Assembly (NCBI RefSeq): GCF_963576615.1
Contig: NC_088711.1
Coordinates: forward strand, 11,588,869-11,652,868
Reading direction: 5' to 3'
Source of the DNA: Watersipora subatra
Taxonomy: Eukaryota; Bryozoa; Gymnolaemata; Cheilostomatida; Watersiporidae
Length of the DNA stretch: 64,000 bases
The position numbers and the translations under genes are program-made. Shown here piece by piece: positions 28,401 to 37,569 of this stretch. Numbering within the stretch: position 1 is the first letter of the stretch; the number at the start of each line of letters is the position of its first letter. The notes under the pieces are model-generated. The model was given only the letters and a program-made list of their open reading frames with translations, ran no database searches and had not been told where the DNA came from.

Positions 28401-31400
28401 GTTTATCAGCAGTCAACAAATTGCATCAAATTCATTTAATAGAAGCGTTTATCAGCAGTCAACAAATTGCATCCAATTCATTTAATAGAAGCGTTTATCA
28501 GCAGTCAGCAAATTGCATCCAATTCATTTAATAGAAGCGTTTATCAGCAGTCAACAAATTGCATCCAATTCATTTAATAGAAGCGTTTATCAGCAGTCAG
28601 CAAATTGCATCCAATTCATTTAATAGAAGCGTTTATCAGCAGTCAACAAATTGCATCCAATTCATTTAATAGAAGCGTTTATCAGCAGTCAACAAATTGC
28701 ATCCAATTCATTTAATAGAAGCGTTTATCAGCAGTCAACAAATTGCATCCAATTCATTCAATAGAAGCGTTTATCAGCAGTCAACAAATTGCATCCAATT
28801 CATTTAATAGAAGCGTTTATCAGCAGTCAGCAAATTGCATCCAATTCATTTAATAGAAGCGTTTATCAGCAGTCAGCAAATTGCATCCAATTCAATTAAT
28901 AGAAGCGTTTATCAGCAGTCAGCAAATTGCATCCAATTCATTTAATAGAAGCGTTTATCAGCAGTCAGCAAATTGCATCCAATTCATTTAATAGAAGCGT
29001 TTATCAGCAGTCAACAAATTGCATCCAATTCATTTAATAGAAGCGTTTATCAGCAGTCAGCAAATTGCATCCAATTCATTTAATAGAAGCGTTTATCAGC
29101 AGTCAACAAATTGCATCCAATTCATTTAATAGAAGCGTTTATCAGCAGTCAGCAAATTGCATCCAATTCATTTAATAGAAGCGTTTATCAGCAGTCAGCA
29201 AATTGCATCCAATTCATTCAATAGAAGCGTTTATCAGCAGTCAACAAATTGCATCCAATTCATTTAATAGAAGCGTTTATCAGCAGTCAGCAAATTGCAT
29301 CCAATTCATTTAATAGAAGCGTTTATCAGCAGTCAACAAATTGCATCCAATTCATTTAATAGAAGCGTTTATCAGCAGTCAGCAAATTGCATCCAATTCA
29401 TTTAATAGAAGCGTTTATCAGCAGTCAGCAAATTGCATCCAATTCAATTAATAGAAGCGTTTATCAGCAGTCAACAAATTGCATCCAATTCATTCAATAG
29501 AAGCGTTTATCAGCAGTCAACAAATTGCATCCAATTCATTTAATAGAAGCGTTTATCAGCAGTCAGCAAATTGCATCCAATTCAATTAATAGAAGCGTTT
29601 ATCAGCAGTCAACAAATTGCATCCAATTCATTTAATAGAAGCGTTTATCAGCAGTCAACAAATTGCATCCAATTCATTCAATAGAAGCGTTTATCAGCAG
29701 TCAACAAATTGCATCCAATTCATTTAATAGAAGCGTTTATCAGCAGTCAGCAAATTGCATCCAATTCAATTAATAGAAGCGTTTATCAGCAGTCAACAAA
29801 TTGCATCCAATTCATTTAATAGAAGCGTTTATCAGCAGTCAGCAAATTGCATCCAATTCAATTAATAGAAGCGTTTATCAGCAGTCAACAAATTGCATCC
29901 AATTCATTCAATAGAAGCGTTTATCAGCAGTCAACAAATTGCATCCAATTCATTTAATAGAAGCGTTTATCAGCAGTCAGCAAATTGCATCCAATTCAAT
30001 TAATAGAAGCGTTTATCAGCAGTCAGCAAATTGCAACTAATTCATTTAATAGAAGCGTTTATCAGCAGTCAGCAAATTGCATCCAATTCATTTAATAGGA
30101 GCGTTTATCAGCAGTCAGCAAATTGCATCCAATTCATTTAATAGGAGCGTTTATCAGCAGTCAGCAAATTGCATCCAATTCATTTAATAGGAGCGTTTAT
30201 CAGCAGTCAGCAAATTGCAACCAATTCATTTAATAGAAGCGTTTATCAGCAGTCAGCAAATTGCATCCAATTCATTTAATAGGAGCGTTTATCAGCAGTC
30301 AGCAAATTGCATCCAATTCATTTAATAGAAGCGTGTATCAGCAGTCAACAAATTGCATCAAATTCATTCAATAGAAGCGTTTATCAGCAGTCAGCAAATT
30401 GCATCCAATTCATTTAATAGGAGCGTTTATCAGCAGTCAGCAAATTGCATCCAATTCATTTAATAGAAGCGTTTATCAGCAGTCAGCAAATTGCATCCAA
30501 TTCAATTAATAGAAGCGTTTATCAGCAGTCAGCAAATTGCATCCAATTCATTCAATAGAAGCGTTTATCAGCAGTCAACAAATTGCATCCAATTCATTTA
30601 ATAGAAGCGTTTATCAGCAGTCAACAAATTGCATCCAATTCATTTAATAGAAGCGTTTATCAGCAGTCAACAAATTGCATCCAATTCAATTAATAGAAGC
30701 GTTTATCAGCAGTCAGCAAATTGCATCCAATTCAATTAATAGAAGCGTTTATCAGCAGTCAACAAATTGCATCCAATTCATTTAATAGAAGCGTTTATCA
30801 GCAGTCAGCAAATTGCATCCAATTCAATTAATAGAAGCGTTTATCAGCAGTCAGCAAATTGCATCCAATTCAATTAATAGAAGCGTTTATCAGCAGTCAG
30901 CAAATTGCATCCAATTCAATTAATAGAAGCGTTTATCAGCAGTCAACAAATTGCATCAAATTCATTTAATAGAAGCGTTTATCAGCAGTCAACAAATTGC
31001 ATCAAATTCATTCAATAGAAGCGTTTATCAGCAGACAACAAATTGCATCCAATTCAATTAATAGAAGCGTTTATCAGCAGTCAACAAATTGCATCCAATT
31101 CATTTAATAGAAGCGTGTATCAGCAGTCAGCAAATTGCATCCAATTCATTTAATAGAAGCGTGTATCAGCAGTCAACAAATTGCATCCAATTCATTTAAT
31201 AGAAGCGTTTATCAGCAGTCAACAAATTGCATCCAATTCATTCAATAGAAGCGTTTATCAGCAGTCAACAAATTGCATCCAATTCATTTAATAGAAGCGT
31301 TCATCAGCAGTCAGCAAATTGCATCCAATTCAATTAATAGAAGCGTTTATCAGCAGTCAACAAATTGCATCCAATTCATTTAATAGAAGCGTTTATCAGC

Positions 31401-33611
31401 AGTCAGCAAATTGCATCCAATTCAATTAATAGAAGCGTTTATCAGCAGTCAGCAAATTGCATCCAATTCAATTAATAGAAGCGTTTATCAGCAGTCAGCA
31501 AATTGCATCCAATTCAATTAATAGAAGCGTTCATCAGCAGTCAGCAAATTGCATCCAATTCAATTAATAGAAGCGTTTATCAGCAGTCAACAAATTGCAT
31601 CCAATTCATTTAATAGAAGCGTTTATCAGCAGTCAGCAAATTGCATCCAATTCAATTAATAGAAGCGTTTATCAGCAGTCAGCAAAATGCATCCAATTCA
31701 ATTAATAGAAGCGTTTATCAGCAGTCAGCAAATTGCATCCAATTCAATTAATAGAAGCGTTTATCAGCAGTCAACAAATTGCATCCAATTCAATTAATAG
31801 AAGCGTTTATCAGCAGTCAGCAAATTGCATCCAATTCAATTAATAGAAGCGTTTATCAGCAGTCAACAAATTGCATCAAATTCATTTAATAGAAGCGTTT
31901 ATCAGCAGTCAGCAAATTGCATCAAATTCATTTAATAGAAGCGTTTATCAGCAGTCAGCAAATTGCATCCAATTCAATTAATAGAAGCGTTTATCAGCAG
32001 TCAGCAAATTGCATCCAATTCAATTAATAGAAGCGTTTATCAGCAGTCAGCAAATTGCATCCAATTCAATTAATAGAAGCGTTTATCAGCAGTCAACAAA
32101 TTGCATCCAATTCAATTAATAGAAGCGTTTATCAGCAGTCAGCAAATTGCATCCAATTCAATTAATAGAAGCGTTTATCAGCAGTCAACAAATTGCATCA
32201 AATTCATTTAATAGAAGCGTTTATCAGCAGTCAGCAAATTGCATCAAATTCATTTAATAGAAGCGTTTATCAGCAGTCAGCAAATTGCATCCAATTCAAT
32301 TAATAGAAGCGTTTATCAGCAGTCAACAAATTGCATCCAATTCAATTAATAGAAGCGTGTATCAGCAGTCAACAAATTGCATCAAATTCATTTAATAGAA
32401 GCGTTTATCAGCAGTCAACAAATTGCATCCAATTCATTTAATAGAAGCGTTTATCAGCAGTCAACAAATTGCATCCAATTCATTTAATAGAAGCGTTTAT
32501 CAGCAGTCAGCAAATTGCATCCAATTCATTTAATAGAAGCGTTTATCAGCAGTCAACAAATTGCATCCAATTCATTTAATAGAAGCGTTTATCAGCAGTC
32601 AACAAATTGCATCCAATTCATTCAATAGAAGCGTTTATCAGCAGTCAACAAATTGCATCCAATTCATTTAATAGAAGCGTTTATCAGCAGTCAGCAAATT
32701 GCATCCAATTCAATTAATAGAAGCGTTTATCAGCAGTCAACAAATTGCATCCAATTCAATTAATAGAAGCGTTTATCAGCAGTCAGCAAATTGCATCCAA
32801 TTCAATTAATAGAAGCGTTTATCAGCAGTCAACAAATTGCATCAAATTCATTTAATAGAAGCGTTTATCAGCAGTCAGCAAATTGCATCAAATTCATTTA
32901 ATAGAAGCGTTTATCAGCAGTCAGCAAATTGCATCCAATTCAATTAATAGAAGCGTTTATCAGCAGTCAACAAATTGCATCCAATTCAATTAATAGAAGC
33001 GTGTATCAGCAGTCAACAAATTGCATCAAATTCATTTAATAGAAGCGTTTATCAGCAGTCAACAAATTGCATCCAATTCATTTAATAGAAGCGTTTATCA
33101 GCAGTCAACAAATTGCATCCAATTCATTTAATAGAAGCGTTTATCAGCAGTCAACAAATTGCATCCAATTCATTTAATAGAAGCGTTTATCAGCAGTCAA
33201 CAAATTGCATCCAATTCATTTAATAGAAGCGTTTATCAGCAGTCAACAAATTGCATCCAATTCATTTAATAGAAGCGTTTATCAGCAGTCAGCAAATTGC
33301 ATCCAATTCATTTAATAGAAGCGTTTATCAGCAGTCAACAAATTGCATCCAATTCAATTAATAGAAGCGTTTATCAGCAGTCAACAAATTGCATCCAATT
33401 CATTTAATAGAAGCGTTTATCAGCAGTCAGCAAATTGCATCCAATTTATTTAATAGAGGCTTTGGTCACTGCCATACCTCCAGATGGAGGGCAACACGTG
33501 GTCTGGTGTAAGAATCAATATGGCGTGACCGGTGACGGAAGTTCAGTGTTCAGCTACAAATTTGTGTGCTCAGTGCAACTTCCTTCCACCGCATACCAGA
33601 GGATTTCATAA
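4391..33611 (+). CDS. Gene 1: secreted cysteine-rich A-B-A-B protein (7 exons)
   Basis: Predicted spliced gene with exons 4391-4444, 4684-4750, 5486-5584, 12047-12217, 13819-13929, 16956-17150 and 33457-33611, giving 852 nt and 283 residues. The N-terminus is a hydrophobic signal peptide beginning MVLRKCYTIAIMLC. The mature part alternates a two-cysteine module A (C-x20-21-C with a central N-W) and a four-cysteine module B (C-x10-C-x-C-x10-C-R-T with LFN-D). Internal exons are all phase 1-1, so modules can be duplicated without breaking the frame. Possible N-glycosylation sites are frequent (NWS, NST, NSS, NNS). The LFN...C-D-C part of B recalls the second half of CBM14/peritrophin chitin-binding domains, and each A+B pair has six cysteines as CBM14 does, but the spacing differs. 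Role in extracellular matrix or cuticle is an inference. The last exon is the least certain; a short alternative ending lies at 18914-18930. Confidence 0.55.
4684..4750 (+). CDS. Gene 1 exon 2: linker after signal peptide
   Basis: This exon lies between acceptor tattttag and donor gtaaca. It reads in phase 0 and ends in phase 1, the same phase pattern as gene 2 exon 2. The product has several cysteines (FCTCCLRSTAYSW...). The polypyrimidine tract is weak. Acceptors further in (after ccgcag or ttatag) would break the frame, so this acceptor was chosen on phase. Confidence 0.4.
4806..5235. mobile_element. Dispersed element family R4, gene 1 intron 2
   Basis: Left side has A+T, then repeated tgtctgtttg units and ccagttacagcgattaaaatc. 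The middle has, on the minus strand, tRNA-like box A and box B motifs (around 4920-4985). The right side has acattacctgccactgttta then tacccgtgcaaagtcaggca. The same order is seen at 41054-41467; shortened or partial copies lie at 20395-20600, 44636-44800 and 50386-50485. Confidence 0.5.
5486..5584 (+). CDS. Gene 1 exon 3: module A1
   Basis: The exon is 99 nt, phase 1-1, between ttatcacag and gtaggt. It encodes a C-x21-C module containing a TNWS glycosylation motif. It aligns by position and spacing with gene 2 exon 3 and gene 1 exon 5. A longer upstream open frame in the same reading frame (from about 5329) is treated as intron, because the acceptor at 5485 gives the phase that joins exon 2 (G+AT = Asp). 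Confidence 0.55.
5678..6407. mobile_element. Non-autonomous Tigger-type MITE
   Basis: About 730 bp bounded by inverted termini CAGCCATACCTCGACCTCGG on the left and, in reverse complement, TAGTCATACCTCAACATACA on the right, each next to TA. Termini resemble those of the relic at 17332-18575. Interior has no coding potential. Lies in gene 1 intron 3. Confidence 0.6.
7404..7818. mobile_element. Long foldback element
   Basis: About 415 bp forming an imperfect inverted repeat around a five-base loop at 7606-7610. The inner 21 bp (7585-7605 with 7611-7631) is perfect. The outer arms pair with mismatches and small gaps to the ends (aaccttgaaatagcc with ggctatttcaaggtt). It fits a foldback or MITE element; no coding sequence. 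In gene 1 intron 3. Confidence 0.65.
7838..8470. mobile_element. Probable decayed DNA element
   Basis: The left side has three spaced CTATTTG(A)AC-type motifs, typical of Tigger-like terminal regions. A coding-like relic follows at 8316-8384. The right end was not found, so the boundaries are approximate. Confidence 0.25.
8316..8384 (+). pseudogene. Short coding-like relic, probable transposon fragment
   Basis: A frame reading FSNAEELTSEDIVDGVEQAD and ending in TAA has acidic, coding-like content. It lies 0.5 kb right of a terminal-repeat-like stretch at 7838-7900 (repeated CTATTTGAAC motifs). Ends of DNA-transposase genes are often acidic, so a decayed transposon is the simplest reading. 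No start or upstream frame survives. Confidence 0.2.
8470..10135. other. Intron 3 of gene 1, unassigned
   Basis: A+T-rich sequence. Only a two-copy 18-bp repeat (caggttataatatcatcg, 8817-8855) was noted; no exon candidate in either strand. Confidence 0.5.
10136..10225 (+). mobile_element. tRNA-derived SINE head
   Basis: Box A-like (tagcatagtgtagtgggtca) and box B-like (agttcgaatac) promoter motifs at tRNA spacing, but no complete cloverleaf. The same head occurs inverted at 11283-11378. Confidence 0.4.
11283..11378 (-). mobile_element. tRNA-derived SINE head, inverted
   Basis: The reverse complement reads tggcaaggttgcagtgatag then ggttagcgcactggt and gagttgaattcctg, matching the SINE head at 10136 and giving box A and B motifs. 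Confidence 0.4.
12047..12217 (+). CDS. Gene 1 exon 4: module B1
   Basis: The exon is 171 nt, phase 1-1, between cttgtag and gtgagt. It encodes a C-x10-C-x-C-x10-C-R-T module with the core GKLFNLDICDC, followed by an N-S-T sequon and a leucine-rich tail (DDLLAQLLARYNSS) that looks like a short amphipathic helix. Clear counterparts are exon 6 of this gene and exon 4 of gene 2. Confidence 0.7.
12218..13818. other. Intron 4 of gene 1
   Basis: Bounded by gtgagt and tttttcag. No repeat array or further exon seen. The open frame from 13695 to 13818 is contiguous with exon 5 but out of phase with the available acceptors. Confidence 0.5.
13819..13929 (+). CDS. Gene 1 exon 5: module A2
   Basis: The exon is 111 nt, phase 1-1, with a good acceptor (accaatttttcag) and donor gtaagt. 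It encodes C-x20-C with ENWRN in the middle and a C-N-S-S sequon. Its length is identical to gene 2 exon 3. The open frame continues upstream of 13819, but only this acceptor gives the phase needed after exon 4 (G+TG = Val). Confidence 0.6.
13930..16640. other. Intron 5 of gene 1, left part
   Basis: A+T-rich sequence. Around 15400-15480 there is a loose tacata/gatac repeat. No coding signal. Confidence 0.5.
16647..16857. repeat. 26-bp minisatellite, about 8 copies
   Basis: Unit catgtatgctgtaatcatga plus acctgt, with point changes. Ends about 100 bp before gene 1 exon 6. Confidence 0.85.
16876..16965 (+). repeat. 35-bp repeat that triplicates a splice acceptor
   Basis: The unit gtttatataggtcagaacac plus catttataaaactta starts at 16876, 16911 and 16946. 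Each contains the same atatag acceptor; the third is the inferred start of gene 1 exon 6. The two upstream copies run into a stop if used in this frame. Confidence 0.8.
16956..17150 (+). CDS. Gene 1 exon 6: module B2
   Basis: The exon is 195 nt, phase 1-1. The core is FCPANQLFNFDLCDCW followed by TNSTTCRT, with the same C-x10-C-x-C-x10-C spacing as exon 4 and a similar helix-like tail ending in NNSQQLDKTI. The acceptor atatag lies inside the third copy of a 35-bp tandem repeat (16876-16955). The donor gtatgt runs at once into a 13-bp tandem array. Confidence 0.7.
17155..17297 (+). repeat. 13-bp tandem array starting at a splice donor
   Basis: Eleven units of gtactatagatgt with growing divergence to the right. 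The array starts four bases into the intron, right at the donor of gene 1 exon 6. Confidence 0.85.
17332..18575 (+). mobile_element. Tigger/pogo-like DNA transposon relic
   Basis: The element is 1244 bp with terminal inverted repeats of about 23 bp (left TAGTAATACTTCAACTTACG, right end reverse complement CAGTCATACTTCGACTTATG), flanked by TA duplications at 17330-17331 and 18576-18577. Inside, from 17610, an open frame encodes KDNAKKKRMITADTKRKTIEK followed by a CENP-B-type helix-turn-helix (VIELAQQYDRNTSTI). The frame then breaks, with further transposase-like fragments (LDKLASGRALTFCDD) to about 18110. At roughly half normal length and with several stops it is dead. It sits in the intron after gene 1 exon 6. 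Confidence 0.75.
18914..18930 (+). CDS. Gene 1 possible alternative last exon
   Basis: A strong acceptor (tttgttctttgttgcag) is followed in the right phase (A+AA = Lys) by codons for K-M-F-K-N and TAA. Used after exon 6, it would end the protein at about 237 residues, much as gene 2 ends with a short tail after its B module. It competes with the terminal exon at 33457; both cannot be used in one transcript. The nearest downstream AATAAA seen is near 19738. Confidence 0.3.
19905..20200. mobile_element. Dispersed repeat family R2, copy 1
   Basis: Matches 24563-24860 over about 300 bp: shared aatgtaaattacta, ataatttggtcatg, acagctggttgaccaca, and gcccatgattcaatccaaat followed by cctaatgttatattaatta. 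Non-coding. In the long gene 1 intron. Confidence 0.55.
20360..20412. repeat. (TA)n microsatellite
   Basis: TA dinucleotide tract with few interruptions, next to an R4 element. Confidence 0.8.
20395..20600. mobile_element. Dispersed element family R4, partial
   Basis: Follows (TA)n and contains tgttgtctgtcc, ccagttataactattaaaatc and a tRNA-like minus-strand segment (gagctctaccactgagct). Confidence 0.4.
21154..21474. repeat. 23-bp minisatellite, about 14 copies
   Basis: Unit ctacctgagactgtgaccat plus agg, with some partial units (near 21270 and 21360). Confidence 0.9.
21668..21699. repeat. Hairpin, 13-bp arms
   Basis: tgataataccagt pairs with actggtattatca. Confidence 0.6.
21738..21764. 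repeat. G+C-rich hairpin, 10-bp arms
   Basis: ggggctgcgg, a short loop, then ccgcagcccc, in otherwise A+T-rich DNA. Confidence 0.6.
21880..23515. repeat. 43-bp dimeric satellite, about 38 copies
   Basis: Each unit has two related halves of 21-22 bp: gttgtagcacatacactagt and gtcgttagcatatgtactaa. Main variation is gtcg/gtca/atca/gttg at the joint and aac/agc at the end. In the long gene 1 intron. Confidence 0.92.
23516..24562. other. Unassigned part of the long gene 1 intron
   Basis: No repeat array, frame or recognisable element. Confidence 0.4.
24563..24860. mobile_element. Dispersed repeat family R2, copy 2
   Basis: Second copy of the repeat at 19905-20200, same orientation, 4.66 kb away, with scattered mismatches and small gaps. 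Confidence 0.55.
25286..25519 (-). pseudogene. Minus-strand open frame, possible gene fragment
   Basis: A 77-codon frame has protein-like composition (NQKAAIDAAKAIFVVARHLL then FGRLIEKLAKELHVAL), with helix-forming Ala/Leu content unlike the surrounding A+T-rich DNA. It abuts the SINE-like element at 25521, which may have truncated it. No family is recognised. It sits inside the long gene 1 intron on the opposite strand. It may be a relic of a retrocopy or transposon. Confidence 0.22.
25521..25750 (+). mobile_element. tRNA-derived SINE
   Basis: Starts with gcagccgtggtttagtggtc (box A) and, at tRNA distance, gggggttcaattccc (box B), then a non-tRNA body. The acceptor stem does not close, so a working tRNA is unlikely. 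Confidence 0.5.
26468..26580. mobile_element. Tigger-like terminal fragment
   Basis: The stretch starting CAGTAGACACTCCTATAATG, with repeated TATAACGTAAGTTCC/GATAACGTAA motifs, looks like the end of a Tigger-type MITE. No matching right terminus was seen. The A+T microsatellite at 26670 follows. Confidence 0.3.
26672..26745. repeat. A+T microsatellite
   Basis: Runs of TA interrupted at intervals by tctac. Confidence 0.8.
27205..33456. repeat. 46-bp satellite, about 136 copies
   Basis: The unit gtttatcagcagtcagcaaa, then ttgcatccaattcatttaat and agaagc, repeats for 6.25 kb with no other sequence inside. Variable positions are tcaac/tcagc, atcca/atcaa, cattt/caatt/cattc and gttt/gtgt. Blocks of variants recur 14 units (644 bp) apart near the right end. 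The last unit forms the acceptor of gene 1 exon 7. Confidence 0.97.
33457..33611 (+). CDS. Gene 1 exon 7: last, A-like module
   Basis: This open stretch of clearly coding character directly follows the 46-bp satellite and ends in TAA. It starts in phase 1, as gene 1 needs after exon 6. It encodes IPPDGGQHVVWC...C with C-x19-C spacing, close to the A modules (x20-21), so an A-B-A-B-A order is plausible. The acceptor ttaatag is part of the last satellite unit. No canonical polyadenylation signal was seen just downstream; AATAATAAG near 33623 is the closest. It could instead belong to another transcript with unseen upstream exons. Confidence 0.45.
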
Positions 33612-34470
33612 TTTTCTAAGAATAATAAGAAAGCATTGTAGGCGTGGTCAACCTGGCTCCGCCTTGTCATTCACCCAGCATTCTTATATAAGGCACCAAC
33701 AATGTTAATCTGAGAAAAACCTTGAAATACTCGAAGTGGCAGCCCAATATAGTTCTTCCGCTGTTTATATACACAAACTCAGATTTGAATATGGGTGAAA
33801 GCTTGAGAACGGAGGGAGCATGGGTCATGTGACCTTGTTAGACCAGTAAGACTAGTGATAATGTCAGGGTAAAGCGCTATGCGAGTGCCAAGAAAACTGA
33901 AAAGGCAAATATGGAACAGCTGTAAGAAGTATGTTGAAAATGAACTGCGAACCAAAGAGAGTGGAAAAACCAAATCATGGCCATTTTCTGATAAAAAGCC
34001 TAGTTAGTTGCTCGGCATAACAAATCATGCTAGTCACGCACATCTGGAAACATCCGTGATCTTACAAAAAACTGCCTTTCCATGAAGCTATTTATACAAC
34101 ACAGATTTGCTATTTCCAGCTCACTTTGCTATGGATATCTAAATATTGCAATACTTTCACTGTTGATATAGGCATGCCTTCACACATTGCACAACTGACT
34201 AGAGCAAACACTTGACAGAGCTGGAGCCCTTGAACACGAGCTTGTTGTTGTGTTTAATTATAAAGAATATTTACAGTGGTAGCAGGTATGGTGTGAAACC
34301 TTGTATGAGTTGTATCACAAAAAGTTGTTAGTTGGGCTTTAAAACTTGACCTTTGTACAAACCTAGATGTCTATAACAGGAAGTGGTCAATCTTGACAGT
34401 ATTTAGGATAAAGACATCAGTGTACGTGTTTGTTACAAGCACTAGCCATTTACAGAACAGCCTTTGATCA

Positions 34471-34511
34471 TTATTATATTATTATATTATTATATTATTA
34501 TATTATTATAT
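34471..34511. repeat. 8-bp (TTATTATA)n microsatellite
   Basis: Five perfect units. Confidence 0.85.
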
Positions 34512-34879
34512 TGTAAAGAATATGACTTTCAAGTTGCTGTGATTAAAATTAATTAAAAGTATGGTACATGCATACTTTTTACTTGTATATTTACTTTTGA
34601 ATTAGGTCACAAATTTTTAGAATTGTAAAATTCTTGGGCAATCGAGGCACAGCTTGGCTGCAGTGACCCCTATGGATTAAAATGTGGTCATAACTACCAT
34701 ATTTAAATTGCTAATCAGTTGTGGTTAATGCTAAACAAATACCGGTATATAAATATGAGTTTATAGTAATTATTTTTTAATATTTTAGCTAAATATTAAA
34801 TATATAAATAAATATTATTAATTTTTTTTATTGTAATAGAAATCGTAATGGTTTATCTAAAATCACGCCAAGAGGCTAG

Positions 34880-34970
34880 GAAAACAGACTACATCACACA
34901 GGATTCGAACACACAACCTTTGCTATCACCATCCGGCGTGCTTCCACCTGCATCATCCATTCACCACCCA
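34880..34970 (-). mobile_element. tRNA-like SINE fragment, inverted
   Basis: The reverse complement contains ggatggtgatagcaaaggtt and gtgttcgaatcctgtgtg, box A/B-like motifs. Body not recognised. Confidence 0.3.
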
Positions 34971-35724
34971 AAATTCTAGAATCATTGTGCTTATACTAAT
35001 TATCTGTGCTTCATTGGCATACAGAATAATTGTATGTATAGGTATTACACCTGAAAATCTCTCACAGCTCACTAGACTGCCAGGGTACCGGTAATTATAA
35101 CAATAATAATTGTATTTTAATAAATTTATCTAAATATTAATGTAATAAATATTACCGTAACCGGAAAAAATACAGTAGATGCCAATTCTTGAAGAAGGCA
35201 TCCATACATACAATTGTACTATTTTAACAATAGTAGTAACAGTAATATTAACAATAATAATAATTAAGTGCTGCGTAGCTAAATTATGAGCTTTTGAGTG
35301 AATAACAGTTTGAAATCTAATAGAAGCTCTGAAAAAACTCAATAGAAATAATAACAATGGTAATAACAAAAATAAGATTTCACCTGAGTGACTCCGTGCT
35401 GACTAGAGGAGACAAGAGGAGACAACAAACAACAAATTGCTGTGTTTGAAAAACATGCCACGACGGATGATGGTATAATATTCAGCAATAACTCATACAT
35501 AATAATAGTAATAGTAATAGTAATGAGAAGCAGACAGATAAATGCTGGTATCTCTGCTGGAACCTATAAGAAGTTTCTAGAAAGTGCTGGATATCCAAGT
35601 TGAGGCTATCTTGCCAGGTAGCAGGATAAAGAGAGAGTAACATTGAAAATAATAATAATAATAACAATAATGATAACGATAATTATAAGTTCTTAGAAGA
35701 GAAAGATCAAGTTATGTAACAAAT

Positions 35725-36042
35725 GCTCTGCAACTCTGGGACCTCAAAGAAGTACCTGTCTTATGTTCTGCAAATCTGGCGCCTCAAAGAAGTACCTGTC
35801 TTATGTTCTGCAAATCTGGGACCTCAAAGAAGTACCTGTTTTATGTTCTGCAAATCTGAGACCTCAAAGAAGTACCTGTCTTATGTTCTGCAACTCTGGG
35901 AGCTCAAAGAAGTACCTGTCTTATGTTCTGCAAATCTGGCACCTGAAAGAAGTACCTGTTTTATGTTCTGCAAATCTGGGACCTCAAAGAAGTACCTGTT
36001 TTATGTTCTGCAACTCTGGGACCTCAAAGAAGTACCTGTCTC
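35725..36042. repeat. 40-bp minisatellite, 8 copies
   Basis: Unit based on gacctcaaagaagtacctgt and cttatgttctgcaaatctgg. Open in more than one frame because stops are absent from the unit. The unit is not a multiple of three, so it is not read as a protein repeat. Confidence 0.9.
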
Positions 36043-36757
36043 AGACAACTACCCATCGAGGATGTCAATTGTAATTATAACAATAAAAATCATTGTTTAC
36101 TGTCAATACTATAAATGTATAACAAATGTTAATGAATTTTAATGTTAATTTGGAAAATTTTGACATATTCAAATTTGGTGTAAATTTGAGGCTTTCATGA
36201 AAAAAATAAAATTATGCTCATTGACACTAGTTAGTAGATTTGGCTTTACACATTATCTTTACTTTTACTAAAAATTTTTGCCTCCAGTCTGTTATGCATG
36301 GATACCGAAAAAGTTAAATTAAAACCCACCCGCCAATCCAGATAAAGAACTAAGCAAATTTTTTCAGCAAAAGGACTCTTCTTGGGCAGCTCGGGGGAAG
36401 TAGCGGTGTTTAACTTGGATATAACGCTGTATTACTGGTGGGAAGGTTTGCAGTGTGTTTATGCAGTCGTTCTTTTCTAGCGGAAGTATCTAGATAAACA
36501 TTGAGCAACTCGGCTCTGTTAGTAATTAATGTTTTCCAAAACACATAGGTAGCTTTAAATAGGAAATTAGGTAATCGATATGCCACTTCTGGTTACTCAG
36601 CAGTTTTTCTACAGAAAAGACCTGCACTTTTTGGTAGAATGCTTTCAAGTTCCTTATTTAAAAAATCTCTGAGATAAATCATGTTTGGTACAATATTATT
36701 TTTTTGCCTGCAGTTAAAAAAGACGAATTGTTGGTACATAGTTTAATTTTGGTTATA

Positions 36758-36874
36758 GTTGCATTGTGATTGGACGTTGAAGAATGTCTGATAGTAGTTG
36801 CATTGTGATTGGACGTTGAAGAATGTCTGATAGTAGTTGCATTGTGATTGGACGTTGAAGAATGTCTGATAGTG
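36758..36874. repeat. 39-bp minisatellite, 3 copies
   Basis: Unit gttgcattgtgattggacgt plus tgaagaatgtctgatagta. Confidence 0.9.
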
Positions 36875-37569
36875 GGATTATTAGTTGATGTACAAATGTG
36901 CATATTTGAAAGCCTGTAGCTTCGATGTAATTTAGCACCTTTACTTTAGTACTTTAGCAGATTTTTATCAGAAATTATCCGTATTTTTCTATCATTTGCA
37001 ATTGTTTTTGATGTGGGAGGTGATCTGATCACCAGGATATTTCAAGATTAAATTGATAAAATTTATCGCCGTTAAAATGCTCAGAAGAAAAAGACTTGCA
37101 AAATGACATTACTAGTTGCTATCATTGCTATAGTTGATATTGGCTATTGCTTCAAAACTACTTCATTACGCGTCTCTATTCTGTCGGTCTCTTTGCAGCT
37201 AAAAATGTCATAACCGCCTTTCGCTTGATTTGAGCATAAGACCCGCGATCAAATTTTGTTGATTTTAGTTTTGAAACATCCTGGCAGTCAAATCACCTCA
37301 AACATAAAACACAATCCAATTAATAGAAAAATACCGATACTTTCTGATAAAATCAACCAAAAATTTTATCTTCAAAAGAAAACTTAAATATTGCTTATTT
37401 TTTATTTTATGTGACAAAAATAGAGAATAATTAAATGCATGATAAAATAATAAAGATCCTTTACTACTATTGTTTAGGGAGCTAGCATGCCTCAATTCAC
37501 TCCGCAAGTCGGCAACCTTGCCATCCCTATGATCAATTATTACGGTTTATGAAGTAAAAATCTTTATGC

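Noticed and set aside
27205-33456. CRISPR array
   Set aside because: The units are contiguous 46-bp tandem copies without unique spacers, in a eukaryotic intron.
35723-36142. Plus-strand frames of 139 and 103 codons
   Set aside because: Both come from the 40-bp array, are open in overlapping frames at once, and the unit length is not a multiple of three, so no protein repeat is maintained.
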